Positions 1 through 9,852 of a stretch of DNA of 64,000 nt are shown here, in pieces. The stretch covers positions 1 to 64,000 of the forward strand of contig NZ_JASISY010000007.1 of the NCBI RefSeq assembly GCF_030063365.1. Reading direction: 5' to 3'. The notes under the pieces are model-generated. The model was not told the origin of the DNA. It did no database searches and worked only from the letters and a program-made list of their open reading frames with translations. Positions within the stretch are counted from its first letter, which is position 1. Every line of letters begins with the position of its first letter. The translations under genes were made by a program, and so were the position numbers. This DNA is from Cryobacterium sp. PH29-G1 (GTDB taxonomy: Bacteria > Actinomycetota > Actinomycetes > Actinomycetales > Microbacteriaceae).

Positions 1-3
1 GGG

Positions 4-777
4 TTAGGAGGGGAGGGCTATTATTCCGGCGTCGAAGGCGTCTTCGCCCGGCTCGGCCCGGGAAACCTCGGCCAGGGAAACCTCAGCCCGGGAGACCTCA
101 GCTCCGCGAATCTCGGTCTGCAGGTCGCGCACGGCGGTGCGCAGCGCCCGCTCGGCGTCAAGTCCCTGGGCCCGGGCCGAGGACACAATGGCCAACAAAA
201 GCGGGCCGAGGTCAGCTTCGGATTCAATCGGCAGCGGGAACCCGGCATCCGCTTCGAGCAGGCCGATCTTCTCGGCCCGACCGAGCACCTTGTCGGCAAG
301 GGCGAGCGCCGGCATTCCCGCCGGAATACCGTCGAGCACGCTCGTGCGACCGGGCTTCTCTGCGGCTTTGAAACCGTCCCAGGCTGCCGACACTTCGGCC
401 GCAGTGTCGAGCGTGACATCGCCGAACACGTGCGGGTGCCGCCCGACCATCTTCTCGGTCAGCCGCGCCGCGACGTCCTGAATATCAAAGTTCTCCTCGG
501 GCGTGTGCGCGGCCAGATCGGCGTGGAAGAGCACCTGGTAGAGCACGTCGCCGAGCTCTTCGAGCAGGTCATCGCGGCTGCCGGCTTCAATCGCTTCGAT
601 TAGTTCGTGGGTCTCCTCGACCAAGTGGCGCACGAGCGAGGCGTGCGTCTGGTCGGCGTCCCACGGGCATCCGCCCGGCGCTCGCAGCCGAGCGACGGTT
701 GCCATGAGGGTGTCGAGCGCGGTCTCCGGTCGGCGGGGTGATCCGTCGTGAGCGGATGAAAACAGCGGATTCGTCAT
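4..777 (-). CDS. mazG: MazG nucleoside triphosphate pyrophosphohydrolase
   Basis: House-cleaning enzyme that hydrolyses NTPs to NMP and pyrophosphate in the cytoplasm. The 257-residue product shows the actinobacterial MazG core: GGCPWD (residues 35-40), EETHEL (54-59), EELGD (73-77, Mg2+-binding acidic residues in this family) and GRHPHVFGD (112-120). I chose the ATG at 777 because AGGAG lies eight bases upstream; a GTG at 786 would sit directly against that ribosome site. The C-terminus carries a five-residue repeat (AEVSR/AEVSL) encoded by a 15-base tandem repeat, absent from typical MazG and probably disordered. It lies divergent from nhaA. Confidence 0.93.
   Translation of the reverse strand: MTNPLFSSAHDGSPRRPETALDTLMATVARLRAPGGCPWDADQTHASLVRHLVEETHELIEAIEAGSRDDLLEELGDVLYQVLFHADLAAHTPEENFDIQDVAARLTEKMVGRHPHVFGDVTLDTAAEVSAAWDGFKAAEKPGRTSVLDGIPAGMPALALADKVLGRAEKIGLLEADAGFPLPIESEADLGPLLLAIVSSARAQGLDAERALRTAVRDLQTEIRGAEVSRAEVSLAEVSRAEPGEDAFDAGIIALPS
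57..101. repeat. 15-base tandem repeat inside mazG
   Basis: Three imperfect 15-base units (57-71, 72-86, 87-101) with core GGGARACCTCRG. The unit is a multiple of three, so copy-number change keeps the mazG frame and only adds or removes AEVS-type pentapeptides. Confidence 0.85.
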
Positions 778-944
778 GGTCTGCACTCCTGGATCGGTTC
801 CATCGTCGGTTCTATCGTAGGCGGGCCTTCCGAGGCCGGTTCAGACACCTCGTGTATTCTGGGTTGCGGTGAGCCGGGAAGTCTGGTCGGCACAGATATG
901 TGCGCGCCCGAAGATGCGTGCCCACAAGACCAGAGGATTTTTTA

Positions 945-2318
945 ATGACCGAACCGTCCCACGCACCGACTCCCCCGACCGGCCCCGTCTCGACCCGCAC
1001 AATTCTCCGCCGCGGTACCTACCGCGAATTTATTCGCGTGTCCGCCATTCTGCGCAAGGAAACCGTCGGCGGCGCGATTCTGCTCGCCGCGACCGTGGCC
1101 GCACTGATCATGGCCAATTCCGGCTTCTCCGACAGCTACTACGCCTTTCGCGATTTTGAGTTCGGCTATGAGCCCTGGCATCTCAAGCTGAGCCTGGGCA
1201 CCTGGGCTGCCGACGGGCTGCTCGCCCTGTTCTTCTTCCTGGCCGGACTCGAACTCAAGCGTGAGTTCGTCGCGGGCGATTTGCGCAGCGTCAACCGGGC
1301 CATCGTGCCGGTGGCCGCCGCCGTCGGCGGTGTCATCATCCCCGCGGTCATCTTCGTGCTGATCAATCTCCAGTCCGGCTCCGAAACGCTGCGCGGCTGG
1401 GCTATCCCCACTGCAACCGATATCGCCTTCGCCCTGGCCGTGCTCGCCGTGATCGGGTCGAAGCTGCCGCCCGCCCTGCGCATCTTTCTGCTGACCCTCG
1501 CCGTTGTCGATGACCTGCTCGCCATCGCGATCATCGCGTTCTTCTATACCTCCGACATCTCCTTCCCGCCGCTGCTGATCGCGATCATTCCCCTGGCCCT
1601 GTACTGGTTCGTGGCACACAAGTACTCCCATTTCTTCAAGAACCAGACCTGGGCGGCGTGGGTCATCCTGCTCCCCATCGGCTTCACGACCTGGGCACTC
1701 CTGCACAGCTCAGGGGTGCACGCCACCGTCGCCGGTGTGCTCCTCGGATTTGCCGTGCCGGTGCTGCGCAGCCAGCGCAGCGGAGGCCCCGAGGCTGGGC
1801 CCGGCCTCGCCGAGATCCTCGAGCACCGCCTGCGCCCGCTCTCCAGCGGATTCGCCATTCCGATCTTCGCGTTCTTCTCCGCCGGCGTCACCCTCGGCGG
1901 CGCGGAGGGGCTGCTCAATGCGCTCACCGACCCGGTGGCCGTCGGCATCGTCGTCGCCCTCGTCATCGGCAAGCCAATCGGTGTGCTGCTGGCCACGTTC
2001 ATCGTGACCAAGACCACCAAAGCCACCCTCGACCCCGACCTGGCCTGGATCGACGTCATCGGAGTCTCACTGCTCGCCGGTGTCGGCTTCACAGTGTCGC
2101 TGTTGATCAGCGAACTCGCGTTCGGGCAGGACAGCCCGCACGACGACCACGCCAAGGTTGCCATCCTGGTCGGTTCGCTCCTGGCTGCGCTGCTCGCTAC
2201 GGCGGTTCTGCGCGGACGCAACCGTCACTACGGGCGCATCGCTGATCGCGAGGCCGTGGACAGCGACGAAGACGGTATTCCGGATGTGTACCAGAGCAAC
2301 GAGGCGTCGAAGAACTAA
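945..2318 (+). CDS. nhaA: NhaA-type Na+/H+ antiporter
   Basis: Integral membrane antiporter exporting Na+ in exchange for H+, giving pH and sodium homeostasis. The 457-residue product has the family signatures [12 protein letters not shown] (97-107), ATDIAFAL (157-164, equivalent of the E. coli D133 region) and VVDD (187-190, equivalent of the paired D163/D164 ion-binding aspartates). The start is the ATG at 945 after AGAGGA; longer in-frame starts lack the conserved context. The cytoplasmic tail ends in [12 protein letters not shown], resembling a DxDxDG calcium-binding loop and not part of canonical NhaA. It is monocistronic and converges on mfd. Confidence 0.93.
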   Translation: MTEPSHAPTPPTGPVSTRTILRRGTYREFIRVSAILRKETVGGAILLAATVAALIMANSGFSDSYYAFRDFEFGYEPWHLKLSLGTWAADGLLALFFFLAGLELKREFVAGDLRSVNRAIVPVAAAVGGVIIPAVIFVLINLQSGSETLRGWAIPTATDIAFALAVLAVIGSKLPPALRIFLLTLAVVDDLLAIAIIAFFYTSDISFPPLLIAIIPLALYWFVAHKYSHFFKNQTWAAWVILLPIGFTTWALLHSSGVHATVAGVLLGFAVPVLRSQRSGGPEAGPGLAEILEHRLRPLSSGFAIPIFAFFSAGVTLGGAEGLLNALTDPVAVGIVVALVIGKPIGVLLATFIVTKTTKATLDPDLAWIDVIGVSLLAGVGFTVSLLISELAFGQDSPHDDHAKVAILVGSLLAALLATAVLRGRNRHYGRIADREAVDSDEDGIPDVYQSNEASKN

Positions 2319-2345
2319 GCGCAGCATCCGCTGCCCCGAGCCGAG

Positions 2346-2386
2346 GCGCGCAGCACCGTTGCCGTTTACGCGACGGTGCTGCGCGC
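2346..2386. terminator. Bidirectional stem-loop between nhaA and mfd
   Basis: A perfect 14-base inverted repeat (2346-2359 with 2373-2386) around a 13-base loop sits between the two convergent stop codons. A short T/A stretch follows, so it can serve nhaA and mfd. Confidence 0.8.
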
Positions 2387-2394
2387 TTTAACGA

Positions 2395-5300
2395 CTATTT
2401 CGCCGGCAGCGCACTCGGCACCGCCGGCGGGAAAATCGCCGCGAGCAGCGTCTTGGTCCACTCGATCAGGGCCTTGTCGCCCAGTGCTTCGCCGTTCGGC
2501 CGCGGCATCGGCACGCTGAGCGCTCCGGTGGACGAGACATAACGCGAGCCGGGATACATCCGCTGCAAACGCACCTGAATGGAATCGGCCAAATCGGCTG
2601 GAGCCACGCGCAAATTCGAGCCCATGGCCACGACCTCGCCGAGCCCCGCTTGCTGCGCCTGCCAGCGCAGCCGCGACACGGCCACGAGGTTCTGCACCGG
2701 TTCGGGCGGTTCGCCATAACGATCGGTGAGTTCCTCCACCACGAGGTCGATCTGATCGTCGGTCGCGGTGGGCGAGCTCGCGCTGGACAGCTTCTGGTAC
2801 GCCTCGAGGCGCAACCGTTCACTGTCAACGAAGTCGTGCGGAATGTGCGCATCAACGGGCAGTTCGAGCCGAAGCTCGGTCTGCCCCTCGGCCACATCGC
2901 CGCGGAACGCACTGACGGCTTCACCGATCATGCGCAGGTACAGGTCGAAGCCGACGCCCGCGATGTGCCCGGCTTGCTCACCACCGAGAAGGTTGCCGGC
3001 GCCGCGAATTTCGAGGTCCTTCAGCGCCACCTGCATACCGGCACCGAGCTCGTTATTGGCCGCGATGGTGGCCAACCGGTCGTGCGCGGTTTCTGACAGA
3101 GGCTTGTTTTCGTCGTACAGGAAATAGGCGTAGGCACGTTCCCGCCCGCGACCGACCCGACCGCGCAGCTGGTGCAGCTGGCTCAAACCGAATCTGTCGG
3201 CGCGATCGATGATGATGGTGTTGGCGTTGTTGATATCGAGCCCGGTCTCAATGATCGTGGTGCAGACCAGGATGTCGAATTTACGCTCCCAGAAATCCCC
3301 CACGACCTGTTCCAGCTGCGCCTCCGGCAGCTGACCGTGTGCGATCGCGATACGGGCCTCCGGCACCAGCTCAGCCAGCTGCGACGCTATCCGGTTGATG
3401 CTCGTGACCCGGTTGTGCACGAAAAAAATCTGCCCCTCCCGCAACAGCTCCCGCCGGATAGCCGCGGCCACCTGACGCTGCGAGTATGGTCCGACGAAGG
3501 TCAAAATGGGGTGGCGATCTTCGGGTGGCGTGGCGAGAGTCGACATTTCGCGGATGCCGGTGACCGCCATCTCGAGGGATCGCGGGATGGGCGTGGCGCT
3601 CATCGCGAGAATGTCGACGTTGGTTTTGAGCTTCTTCAGAGCGTCTTTGTGCTCAACACCGAACCGCTGTTCCTCGTCGATGATGACGAGGCCGAGGTCC
3701 TTGAAAATGATCGACGGCGACAGCAGTCGGTGCGTGCCGATGACGACGTCCACGGTACCGTCGAGCATGCCGGCGATCGTCTCCCGCGCCTCCTTGTCGG
3801 TCTGAAACCGCGACAGCGCACGCAGGTGGATCGGGAATCCGGCGAAACGTTCCTTGAACGTTTCCATGTGCTGGCTGACCAACAGGGTGGTAGGAACGAG
3901 CATCGCCACCTGCTTGCCGTCTTGCACGGCCTTGAACGCCGCGCGAATGGCGACCTCGGTCTTACCGAAACCGACGTCGCCACTGAGCAGCCGGTCCATC
4001 GGGATGGGCCGCTCCATATCGGCCTTGACCTCGTCGATGGTGGTGAGCTGGTCGGGGGTCTCGACGAACGGAAACGCCTCCTCGAGCTCGTGCTGCCACG
4101 GGGTGTCCGGCCCGAAGGCGTGCCCCTTGCTGGCCATGCGCGCCGAATACAGCTTGACCAGTTCAACGGCAATGTCACGCACCGCCTTGCGCGCCTTGGT
4201 CTTGGCGCTCGACCAGTCACTGCCGCCCATCTTGCTCAGGGCAGGTGCTTCACCACCGACATAACGGGTGACGAGGTCAAGCTGATCGGTCGGCACGTAC
4301 AACCGGTCACCGGCGTGCCCGCGCTTCGACGGGGCGTATTCCAACACCAGATACTCGCGGGTGGTCTTCACCGGGTTGCGGCCGCCGCTGGACACCTCCC
4401 GCTGCGTCAGTTCCAGAAAACGGCCAATACCGTGCGTCTGATGCACGACGTGGTCGCCGGCCACGAGCTGCAACGGGTCAACGACATTCTTCCGGCGGCT
4501 GGCGAGTTTTTTGATCTGCCGCGCGTCATAGCCAACCGTGCGGCCGTAGAACTCCGATTCGCTGATCAGCGTGAGTTTGGCCTGCGGCAGTTCAAAACCG
4601 TGATCGACGGATGCCTTCAGCAGGTAGGCAATACCCGGTTCCGGCGCCAGCGGCCAAACGTCCACCACCCGCACCGGCAGCTCGCGCTCGGCGAGTACCT
4701 GCGCGGCCCGCTCGACCAAACCGGCTCCCTGGGCGACGATTCCCACCACCCAGCCGTCGTGCAGCCGGGAGGCGACGTGACCCACCGCACCGTCGACATT
4801 GCCCGCGAAGGTGGGAACGGCATCCGCTTCGATGCGAATGGTGAGCAGTTCGTCGAGCTCGAGGTCTTCGGGCAATACGGGCAGATCGGTCGGCGCCGCC
4901 TGAAAGGTGCTGAGCGTCCACCAGTTGTGTGCGCTGGCCGGCGCACCCGGAGCGGAGTATTTCACGCTGTCCCGGAGGTGCCCCAGCGTGAGAAAATCGC
5001 CGGATTCCAGGTCGATCGGCGCATCGGCACCCGCCGTGGCCGCGCTCCAGGCCGCACCGAGAAACTCCCGGTTGGTCTCGGCGAGGCTGATCGCGCGACT
5101 GGCCACGCGTTCCGGTGAGATGACGGCGACGGCCGCATTGGTCGGTAGATAGTGTGTGACGGGTACCAGCCGGTCGACCAGAGCGGGCGCCAGGCTTTCC
5201 ATTCCCTCCACCGGAATGCCCTCGGCGACCTTCGCGAGCAGATCGGACAGGCTCGGAAATTCGTGCTGCATTTCGCGGGCGCGCTGCCGTACGGCGGGAC

Positions 5301-6024
5301 TCAGCAACAGTTCCCGGCTCGGTGGCAGGCTGACGCTCGTGATGACCTCGGGCAGGGACCTCTGGTCAGCGACGCTGAACAGGCGAATCTGCTCGACCTC
5401 GTCGCCGAAGAATTCCACCCGGTACGGGTGCGAGGCGACCGGGGGGAACACGTCGAGAATTCCGCCGCGCACGGCGAATTCGCCGCGCCGGGTGACCATG
5501 TCGACGCGAGCGTAGGCAATATTGACCAGTTGCAGCACGATCGCCGAGAGGTCGTGGCCGCGCCCGCCGACGGCGAGCTCGATCGGTTCGAAGTCGGTGA
5601 GGTTGTCAGCGACCGGCTGCAAGGCGGCGCGCACCGAGGCGACGACGATGAGCGGATGCCGGGTGCTCGGGTCGGATTCCTGCCACTCACGCATGCGGCG
5701 TAGCGCGTGCAGCCGTCTGCCGACGATCTCCGCGCTCGGGCTGAGACGTTCGTGCGGCAGCGTTTCCCAGGCCGGAAAGTCAATGATCTCGGCATCCGTC
5801 GCGAAGCAGCCGAGGTTGTCGCGCAGGGCTTCAGATTCGCGGCCGGTGGCCGTGATGACAAACAGCATCTGGGCGTCATCGCGGCGCAAATCGAGCAACG
5901 CGGCGAGCAGCGGGGCGCGGAGGCCCTCGGTGAGCGAGAAATCAGCGTCCCGGCTGGCATAGGCGAGGGCATTATCGAACGTGGAGGCGCGCGCGAGCGC
6001 TGCGATTAAGCCCTGAAGGATCAC
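2395..6024 (-). CDS. mfd: Transcription-repair coupling factor Mfd
   Basis: ATP-dependent translocase that removes RNA polymerase stalled at lesions and recruits UvrA. The 1209-residue length is normal. The order of domains is UvrB-homology N-terminus, CarD-like RNA polymerase interaction domain (GDHVVHQTHGIGRF, about residue 520), RecG-like helicase with Walker A SGDVGFGKTE (about 680) and DEEQ box (about 783), then the C-terminal TRCF domain. The GTG start at 6024 has no ribosome site but TAGACT ends six bases upstream, so the transcript is probably leaderless. It follows pth and rplY on the same strand. Confidence 0.95.
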   Translation of the reverse strand: MILQGLIAALARASTFDNALAYASRDADFSLTEGLRAPLLAALLDLRRDDAQMLFVITATGRESEALRDNLGCFATDAEIIDFPAWETLPHERLSPSAEIVGRRLHALRRMREWQESDPSTRHPLIVVASVRAALQPVADNLTDFEPIELAVGGRGHDLSAIVLQLVNIAYARVDMVTRRGEFAVRGGILDVFPPVASHPYRVEFFGDEVEQIRLFSVADQRSLPEVITSVSLPPSRELLLSPAVRQRAREMQHEFPSLSDLLAKVAEGIPVEGMESLAPALVDRLVPVTHYLPTNAAVAVISPERVASRAISLAETNREFLGAAWSAATAGADAPIDLESGDFLTLGHLRDSVKYSAPGAPASAHNWWTLSTFQAAPTDLPVLPEDLELDELLTIRIEADAVPTFAGNVDGAVGHVASRLHDGWVVGIVAQGAGLVERAAQVLAERELPVRVVDVWPLAPEPGIAYLLKASVDHGFELPQAKLTLISESEFYGRTVGYDARQIKKLASRRKNVVDPLQLVAGDHVVHQTHGIGRFLELTQREVSSGGRNPVKTTREYLVLEYAPSKRGHAGDRLYVPTDQLDLVTRYVGGEAPALSKMGGSDWSSAKTKARKAVRDIAVELVKLYSARMASKGHAFGPDTPWQHELEEAFPFVETPDQLTTIDEVKADMERPIPMDRLLSGDVGFGKTEVAIRAAFKAVQDGKQVAMLVPTTLLVSQHMETFKERFAGFPIHLRALSRFQTDKEARETIAGMLDGTVDVVIGTHRLLSPSIIFKDLGLVIIDEEQRFGVEHKDALKKLKTNVDILAMSATPIPRSLEMAVTGIREMSTLATPPEDRHPILTFVGPYSQRQVAAAIRRELLREGQIFFVHNRVTSINRIASQLAELVPEARIAIAHGQLPEAQLEQVVGDFWERKFDILVCTTIIETGLDINNANTIIIDRADRFGLSQLHQLRGRVGRGRERAYAYFLYDENKPLSETAHDRLATIAANNELGAGMQVALKDLEIRGAGNLLGGEQAGHIAGVGFDLYLRMIGEAVSAFRGDVAEGQTELRLELPVDAHIPHDFVDSERLRLEAYQKLSSASSPTATDDQIDLVVEELTDRYGEPPEPVQNLVAVSRLRWQAQQAGLGEVVAMGSNLRVAPADLADSIQVRLQRMYPGSRYVSSTGALSVPMPRPNGEALGDKALIEWTKTLLAAIFPPAVPSALPAK

Positions 6025-6030
6025 TGGACG

Positions 6031-6036
6031 AGTCTA
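6031..6036 (-). promoter_or_regulatory. -10 element of leaderless mfd
   Basis: TAGACT on the minus strand is followed by six bases and then the GTG of mfd, placing the expected transcription start at the start codon. Confidence 0.5.
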
Positions 6037-6095
6037 CGCACTGGTACCGACAGCACCGAACCGGGTTCAGCCCCACTCGGTGGGTCCAAGGAGCC

Positions 6096-6680
6096 TTAGG
6101 ACGGCGCGTGAAACTTCTGCTGCGCTGCCACGACGCCGTCGGAGGCGATCAGTTCGATCGCGTCGGCGGCATCCGCTATCAGATTGGGCAGAATGCTGCG
6201 TTCGGCGGCAACGAAGTCATGCAGCACGAAGTCGGCCGGGCTCTGTCGCCCGGGCGGACGGCCGATGCCCATTCGAATGCGAACGAACTCGTTCGTTCCG
6301 GTGGCGGCGATAATGTCGCGCAGTCCGTTGTGGCCGCCGTGCCCACCACCGACCTTGATCTTCAGCGTGTCAAACGGTAGGTCCAGGTCATCGTGCACCA
6401 CGATGAGCCGGGAGACCGGCAGGGAATAGAAGCGCAACAGTGCGGCCACCGGGCTGCCGGAAACGTTCATGAACGTGGTCGGTTTGGCCAGCACGAGTTT
6501 CGGCCCGCCCGGGGCGATCCGCCCCTCGGCGACCAGCGCGGCCGTCTTGTGCCGCTTGAAATTGCTCGACAGACGGCCGGCGAGCTGCGCGAGAACCATC
6601 TGCCCCACGTTGTGCCGGTTGCCGGCGTAGTCGGGCCCGGGGTTACCGAGCCCGACTACGAGCCAGAGGTTCGTATCCAG
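6096..6680 (-). CDS. pth: Peptidyl-tRNA hydrolase, probable CTG start
   Basis: Releases tRNA from stalled peptidyl-tRNA by ester hydrolysis. The essential N-terminus, LWLVVGLGNPGPDY and the catalytic NRHN motif, is present in frame but lies upstream of the first ATG/GTG. No ATG, GTG or TTG precedes it in frame before the rplY stop. GGAGG lies six bases before a CTG at 6680, giving a 194-residue protein of normal length (LDTNLW...). A start at the GTG at 6608 would delete the catalytic His and Asn and must be wrong. Other motifs: KPTTFMNVSG, VVHDDLDLPF, KVGGGHGGHNGLRDI. It follows rplY by about 45 bases, the usual pairing. Confidence 0.9.
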   Translation of the reverse strand: MDTNLWLVVGLGNPGPDYAGNRHNVGQMVLAQLAGRLSSNFKRHKTAALVAEGRIAPGGPKLVLAKPTTFMNVSGSPVAALLRFYSLPVSRLIVVHDDLDLPFDTLKIKVGGGHGGHNGLRDIIAATGTNEFVRIRMGIGRPPGRQSPADFVLHDFVAAERSILPNLIADAADAIELIASDGVVAAQQKFHAPS

Positions 6681-6724
6681 GGGAAGCCTCCGTCTGAACG
6701 AGAACCAGCTGATGAGGGTTGCTA

Positions 6725-7336
6725 CTACTCGGCGGGCGTGGCGGCGGGCGTGCCAGCGGTGATGACCTCGGTCTCGTCGTCTTCTTCAGCCTCGCCACGC
6801 GGCGTGTGCACGTAGACGACGAGGGTGTCAGGGTCGGAGATGAGCTCGGCACCGGCCGGAAGCGTGACGTCGGCGGCGTGGATTTGGGCGCCTTCTTCGA
6901 GGCCCTCGACGGAAACTTCGAGGTTCTCGGGGATGTCGGTGGCTTCAACCTCAAGCAGGAGCGACTTGGTGTCGAAGGCGGCCATCGTGCCGGCGAAAGA
7001 CTCGCCGGTCATGTGCACGGGAACCTCAACTTGAACCTTTTCGCCCTTGCGCACGACGATGAGGTCGATGTGCTCGATGATGTACTTCACCGGGTCCTTC
7101 TGCACGTCCTTGACCAGAACGAGCTGCTTCTTGCCGGCGATGTCCAGTTCGAGGATCATGTTGGTGCGACGCAGCAGCAGGCCGATGCGGTGCGACGGCA
7201 GCGACACGTGCACCGGCTCGGTGCCGTGGCCGTAGATGACGGCCGGGATCATGCCCAGCACGCGCAGCTTGCGGGCCGCGCCCTTGCCGAAGCTCTCGCG
7301 GAGTTCAGCGGTAACGGCGTTTACTTCTTTAGCCAT
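6725..7336 (-). CDS. rplY: 50S ribosomal protein L25/general stress protein Ctc
   Basis: Binds 5S rRNA in the large subunit. The 203-residue product is the long CTC form: N-terminal L25 domain (to about residue 95), then the TL5 beta domain and an acidic tail EAEEDDETE. I took the start MAKEVNAVT, with AAGGAG seven bases upstream; a TTG start 78 bases further upstream would add an unrelated N-terminus. It is followed by pth on the same strand. About 247 bases upstream are non-coding and should hold its promoter, but I cannot pick a clear one. Confidence 0.93.
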   Translation of the reverse strand: MAKEVNAVTAELRESFGKGAARKLRVLGMIPAVIYGHGTEPVHVSLPSHRIGLLLRRTNMILELDIAGKKQLVLVKDVQKDPVKYIIEHIDLIVVRKGEKVQVEVPVHMTGESFAGTMAAFDTKSLLLEVEATDIPENLEVSVEGLEEGAQIHAADVTLPAGAELISDPDTLVVYVHTPRGEAEEDDETEVITAGTPAATPAE

Positions 7337-7583
7337 GGTGTTTCTCCTTGCGGGGCGGGGAGCCCAGGTAGTTGTCCGCGTGCCGAAGCCCGCGGTGATG
7401 GGGTACTGATTCAACTCGAACGCATGTCAGCGTGAGGAAAAGCCCAAAGTCTCGTCCGCCGCGTCGATAACGGATTCCGCCGGTCCAATAGTCTGGCCCG
7501 GCGCTATCCCTCGCCGAAGTTCGAATCTCAAGCTTACACAGTTTGAGTGCCCCCGGCAGCCCGGGCGTGTCGCGCCCCGCCGC

Positions 7584-8813
7584 TCACCAGTCGTGCACGG
7601 TACCGTCGGCGAGCCGATTGAACGGCAAATACGCCGTCTGGTACGGGTACTTCCCGGCCTCATCAACGTTGAGCGTCACACCCAGGCCCGGCTTGTTACC
7701 CGGGTGCAGGTAGCCGTCGGCAAAGCTGAACGACTGCTCGAAAACGCGGTTGGTGGCCTCACCGTGCTGCATGTACTCCTGAATACCGAAGTTATGAATG
7801 GCCAGGTCGAGGTGCAGGGCGGCCGCCATGCCGACCGGGGAGATATCCGTCGGTCCGTGGATGCCGGATTTGATCTGATACTGCGCGGCGTAGTCCAGAA
7901 TTTTCTTCATCGGCGAGATGCCGCCGGTGTGGGTGACGGCCGATCGCACGTAGTCGATCAGCTGGTCCTTGATCAGGGTCTGGTAGTCCCACACGGTGTT
8001 GAATACCTCGCCGATGGCGAGCGGTGTGGTGGTGTGCGAGCGCACCAGGCGCAGGGCATCCTGGTTTTCGGCCGGAGTGCAGTCCTCCAGCCAGAACAGG
8101 TCGTAGGGCTCGAGCGATTTACCGAGTTTCGCGGCCTGGATCGGCGTCATCCGGTGGTGTCCGTCATGCAGCAGGGGCAGCTCGGTGCCGAACTCGGCCC
8201 GCACGCCTTCGAACACCGTGGGGAGGTGCTGGAGATAGGCGCGAGTGTCCCAGTCTTCTTCAGCGGGGCGGGCCGCGCGCTGGGCCGGCTCGTAGTCGTA
8301 GCGTTTGCCGCTGGTTTGGGTTTGGGCCGCGACGCCGTAGACCGCCTTGAGGCCAGGAACGGCCGTCTGCACCCGGATGGCCCGATAGCCGAGGGCCTGG
8401 TGCTTACGAATGGAGTCGAACAGTTCCGGCAGGTCACGACCGGAAGCATGGCCATAGGCCAGGATCTTGTCGCGACTGGCACCGCCGAGCAGCTGGTACA
8501 GGGGCAAGCCGGCCGCCTGCGCTTTGAGATCCCACAGGGCAACGTCCACGGCGGCGATCGCGGCCATGGTGACCGGTCCCCGACGCCAGTAGGCGCTGCG
8601 GTACAGAAACTGCCAGGTGTCTTCGATGCGGTGCGCGTCGGCACCGAGCAGCAGCGGAACGACATGCTCCTGCAAGTAGGCCACAACCGCGAGCTCGCGG
8701 CCGTTCAGGGTGGCGTCGCCGAGTCCGACGAGACCGTCGTCGGTGGTGAGCCGGAGGGTCACAAAATTGCGATCCGGGCTGGTGACGATGACTTCTGCTC
8801 TGTCGATCTTCAT
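7584..8813 (-). CDS. manD: D-mannonate dehydratase (RspA/ManD, enolase superfamily)
   Basis: Dehydrates D-mannonate to 2-keto-3-deoxygluconate (KDG). Length 409. Key residues of characterised ManD enzymes are in place: R147 and Y159, metal ligands D217, E243 (WLEDCTP) and E269 (GEVFNTV), H219 in LLHDGHHR, and H319 in GIHGPTD. The start ATG follows AGGAGA. It is the last gene of the sugar-acid operon, 64 bases after kdgK, which phosphorylates its product. Some ManD homologues are poor or inactive dehydratases, so the exact substrate is inferred from motif and context. Confidence 0.85.
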   Translation of the reverse strand: MKIDRAEVIVTSPDRNFVTLRLTTDDGLVGLGDATLNGRELAVVAYLQEHVVPLLLGADAHRIEDTWQFLYRSAYWRRGPVTMAAIAAVDVALWDLKAQAAGLPLYQLLGGASRDKILAYGHASGRDLPELFDSIRKHQALGYRAIRVQTAVPGLKAVYGVAAQTQTSGKRYDYEPAQRAARPAEEDWDTRAYLQHLPTVFEGVRAEFGTELPLLHDGHHRMTPIQAAKLGKSLEPYDLFWLEDCTPAENQDALRLVRSHTTTPLAIGEVFNTVWDYQTLIKDQLIDYVRSAVTHTGGISPMKKILDYAAQYQIKSGIHGPTDISPVGMAAALHLDLAIHNFGIQEYMQHGEATNRVFEQSFSFADGYLHPGNKPGLGVTLNVDEAGKYPYQTAYLPFNRLADGTVHDW

Positions 8814-8877
8814 GATTCTCCTTGGTTGTGCGCGTCGTAGGGTGGTGGGGTCGTGCCGGTGCGAGAGCGAGTGCCCG

Positions 8878-9852
8878 CTATCGCAGTGTCAGTCCGGCGG
8901 GAGCAGCCAGCAGGGCGAGTTCGGCACGGTTGGGCGCTCCCTCCCAGTCGCCCAGAGCGCCAACGGCGAAGGCGCCCGTGACCGTGCCACGGTAGAGCGC
9001 CTCGGCGGCGCTCCGTCCGTCCAGCACGGCCGACAGGTATCCCGCGGTGAAGGCGTCGCCGGCACCGATGGTGTCCCGCACGGTCACCGGAATCGCCGGG
9101 GCATGCGCCACCGTGCCGGCGAAGTAGACGCTCGCCCCGCTCGCGCCGCGTTTGACCACGAGCGTGCCGACACCGGATGCCGCGAGCTCGGCCGCGGCGG
9201 CCGCCTCTCGATCCGGTGTGGTTGCGCCTTGCACAACCAGCGGGAGTTCATCGTCGGAGGCGATCACGATGTCCGCGCTGCGGGCCAGGATTGACAGGCT
9301 CTCCCGCGCCGCGTCAACGCCCCACAACTTTGATCGATAGTTCACGTCAACGCTCACCAGGGCCCCGGCGGCGCGCGCCAGCTGCACGGCCTCGGTAATG
9401 GCCTCCGCGGCCGAGGGAGACAGCGCCGGGGTGATGCCGGAGACGTGCAGGAGCCGCGGCGGCACCGCGAGGCACGCGGCGGCATCCGCTGGGCAGAGCG
9501 CCGAGCCGGCAGAATTGCTGCGGTAGTAGGTCACTCGCGACAGGTCGTTGATGCGGCGTTCGGCCAGCATGAGACCGGTCGCCCGGTCGGGGTCGATCGC
9601 GACAGTGTCAACGAGCACTGATTCTGCGCGCAGGGTGCGCAATAGGTACTCCCCCGCTTCGTCGCGGCCGACGCGACCACCCCACCGTACGGAGTGGCCG
9701 AGCCGGGCCAGTCCGATGGCGACGTTTGATTCGGCGCCGGCCATGGTCATCTGCAGGGTGCCGCCCAGGCGCACCGGTGTTCCGGTGCGCAGGCTGACCA
9801 TGGTCTCGCCGAGGGTGACAACGTCCGGCCCGGTCAAGAGATTGCCGGTCAT
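8878..9852 (-). CDS. kdgK: 2-keto-3-deoxygluconate kinase (PfkB family)
   Basis: ATP-dependent kinase converting KDG (and probably its galacto epimer) to the 6-phosphate. The 324-residue protein has the N-terminal GETMVSL strand, the [15 protein letters not shown] substrate-site segment (about 39-53), and the C-terminal PfkB signature [13 protein letters not shown] with catalytic base D266. Its ATG overlaps the eda stop as ATGA, so the two are translationally coupled. It is the only kinase for deoxy-keto-sugar acids here; no DgoK-family gene is present, so it likely serves both the galactonate and mannonate branches. Confidence 0.85.
   Translation of the reverse strand: MTGNLLTGPDVVTLGETMVSLRTGTPVRLGGTLQMTMAGAESNVAIGLARLGHSVRWGGRVGRDEAGEYLLRTLRAESVLVDTVAIDPDRATGLMLAERRINDLSRVTYYRSNSAGSALCPADAAACLAVPPRLLHVSGITPALSPSAAEAITEAVQLARAAGALVSVDVNYRSKLWGVDAARESLSILARSADIVIASDDELPLVVQGATTPDREAAAAAELAASGVGTLVVKRGASGASVYFAGTVAHAPAIPVTVRDTIGAGDAFTAGYLSAVLDGRSAAEALYRGTVTGAFAVGALGDWEGAPNRAELALLAAPAGLTLR

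Noticed and set aside
3172..5118. 648-residue open frame on the plus strand
   Set aside because: It lies wholly opposite mfd, has no recognisable domain and reflects GC-biased codon use on the other strand. The same applies to long frames opposite the ABC-F gene, the Ski2-like helicase and the nitrate reductase.
6725..7414. Longer rplY starting at a TTG
   Set aside because: The extra 26 residues are not L25-like and the internal ATG has a strong AAGGAG site.
8878..9852. DgoK-type galactonate-route kinase
   Set aside because: The sequence is PfkB-type ([10 protein letters not shown] signature), a different fold from DgoK, so it is called a KDG kinase.
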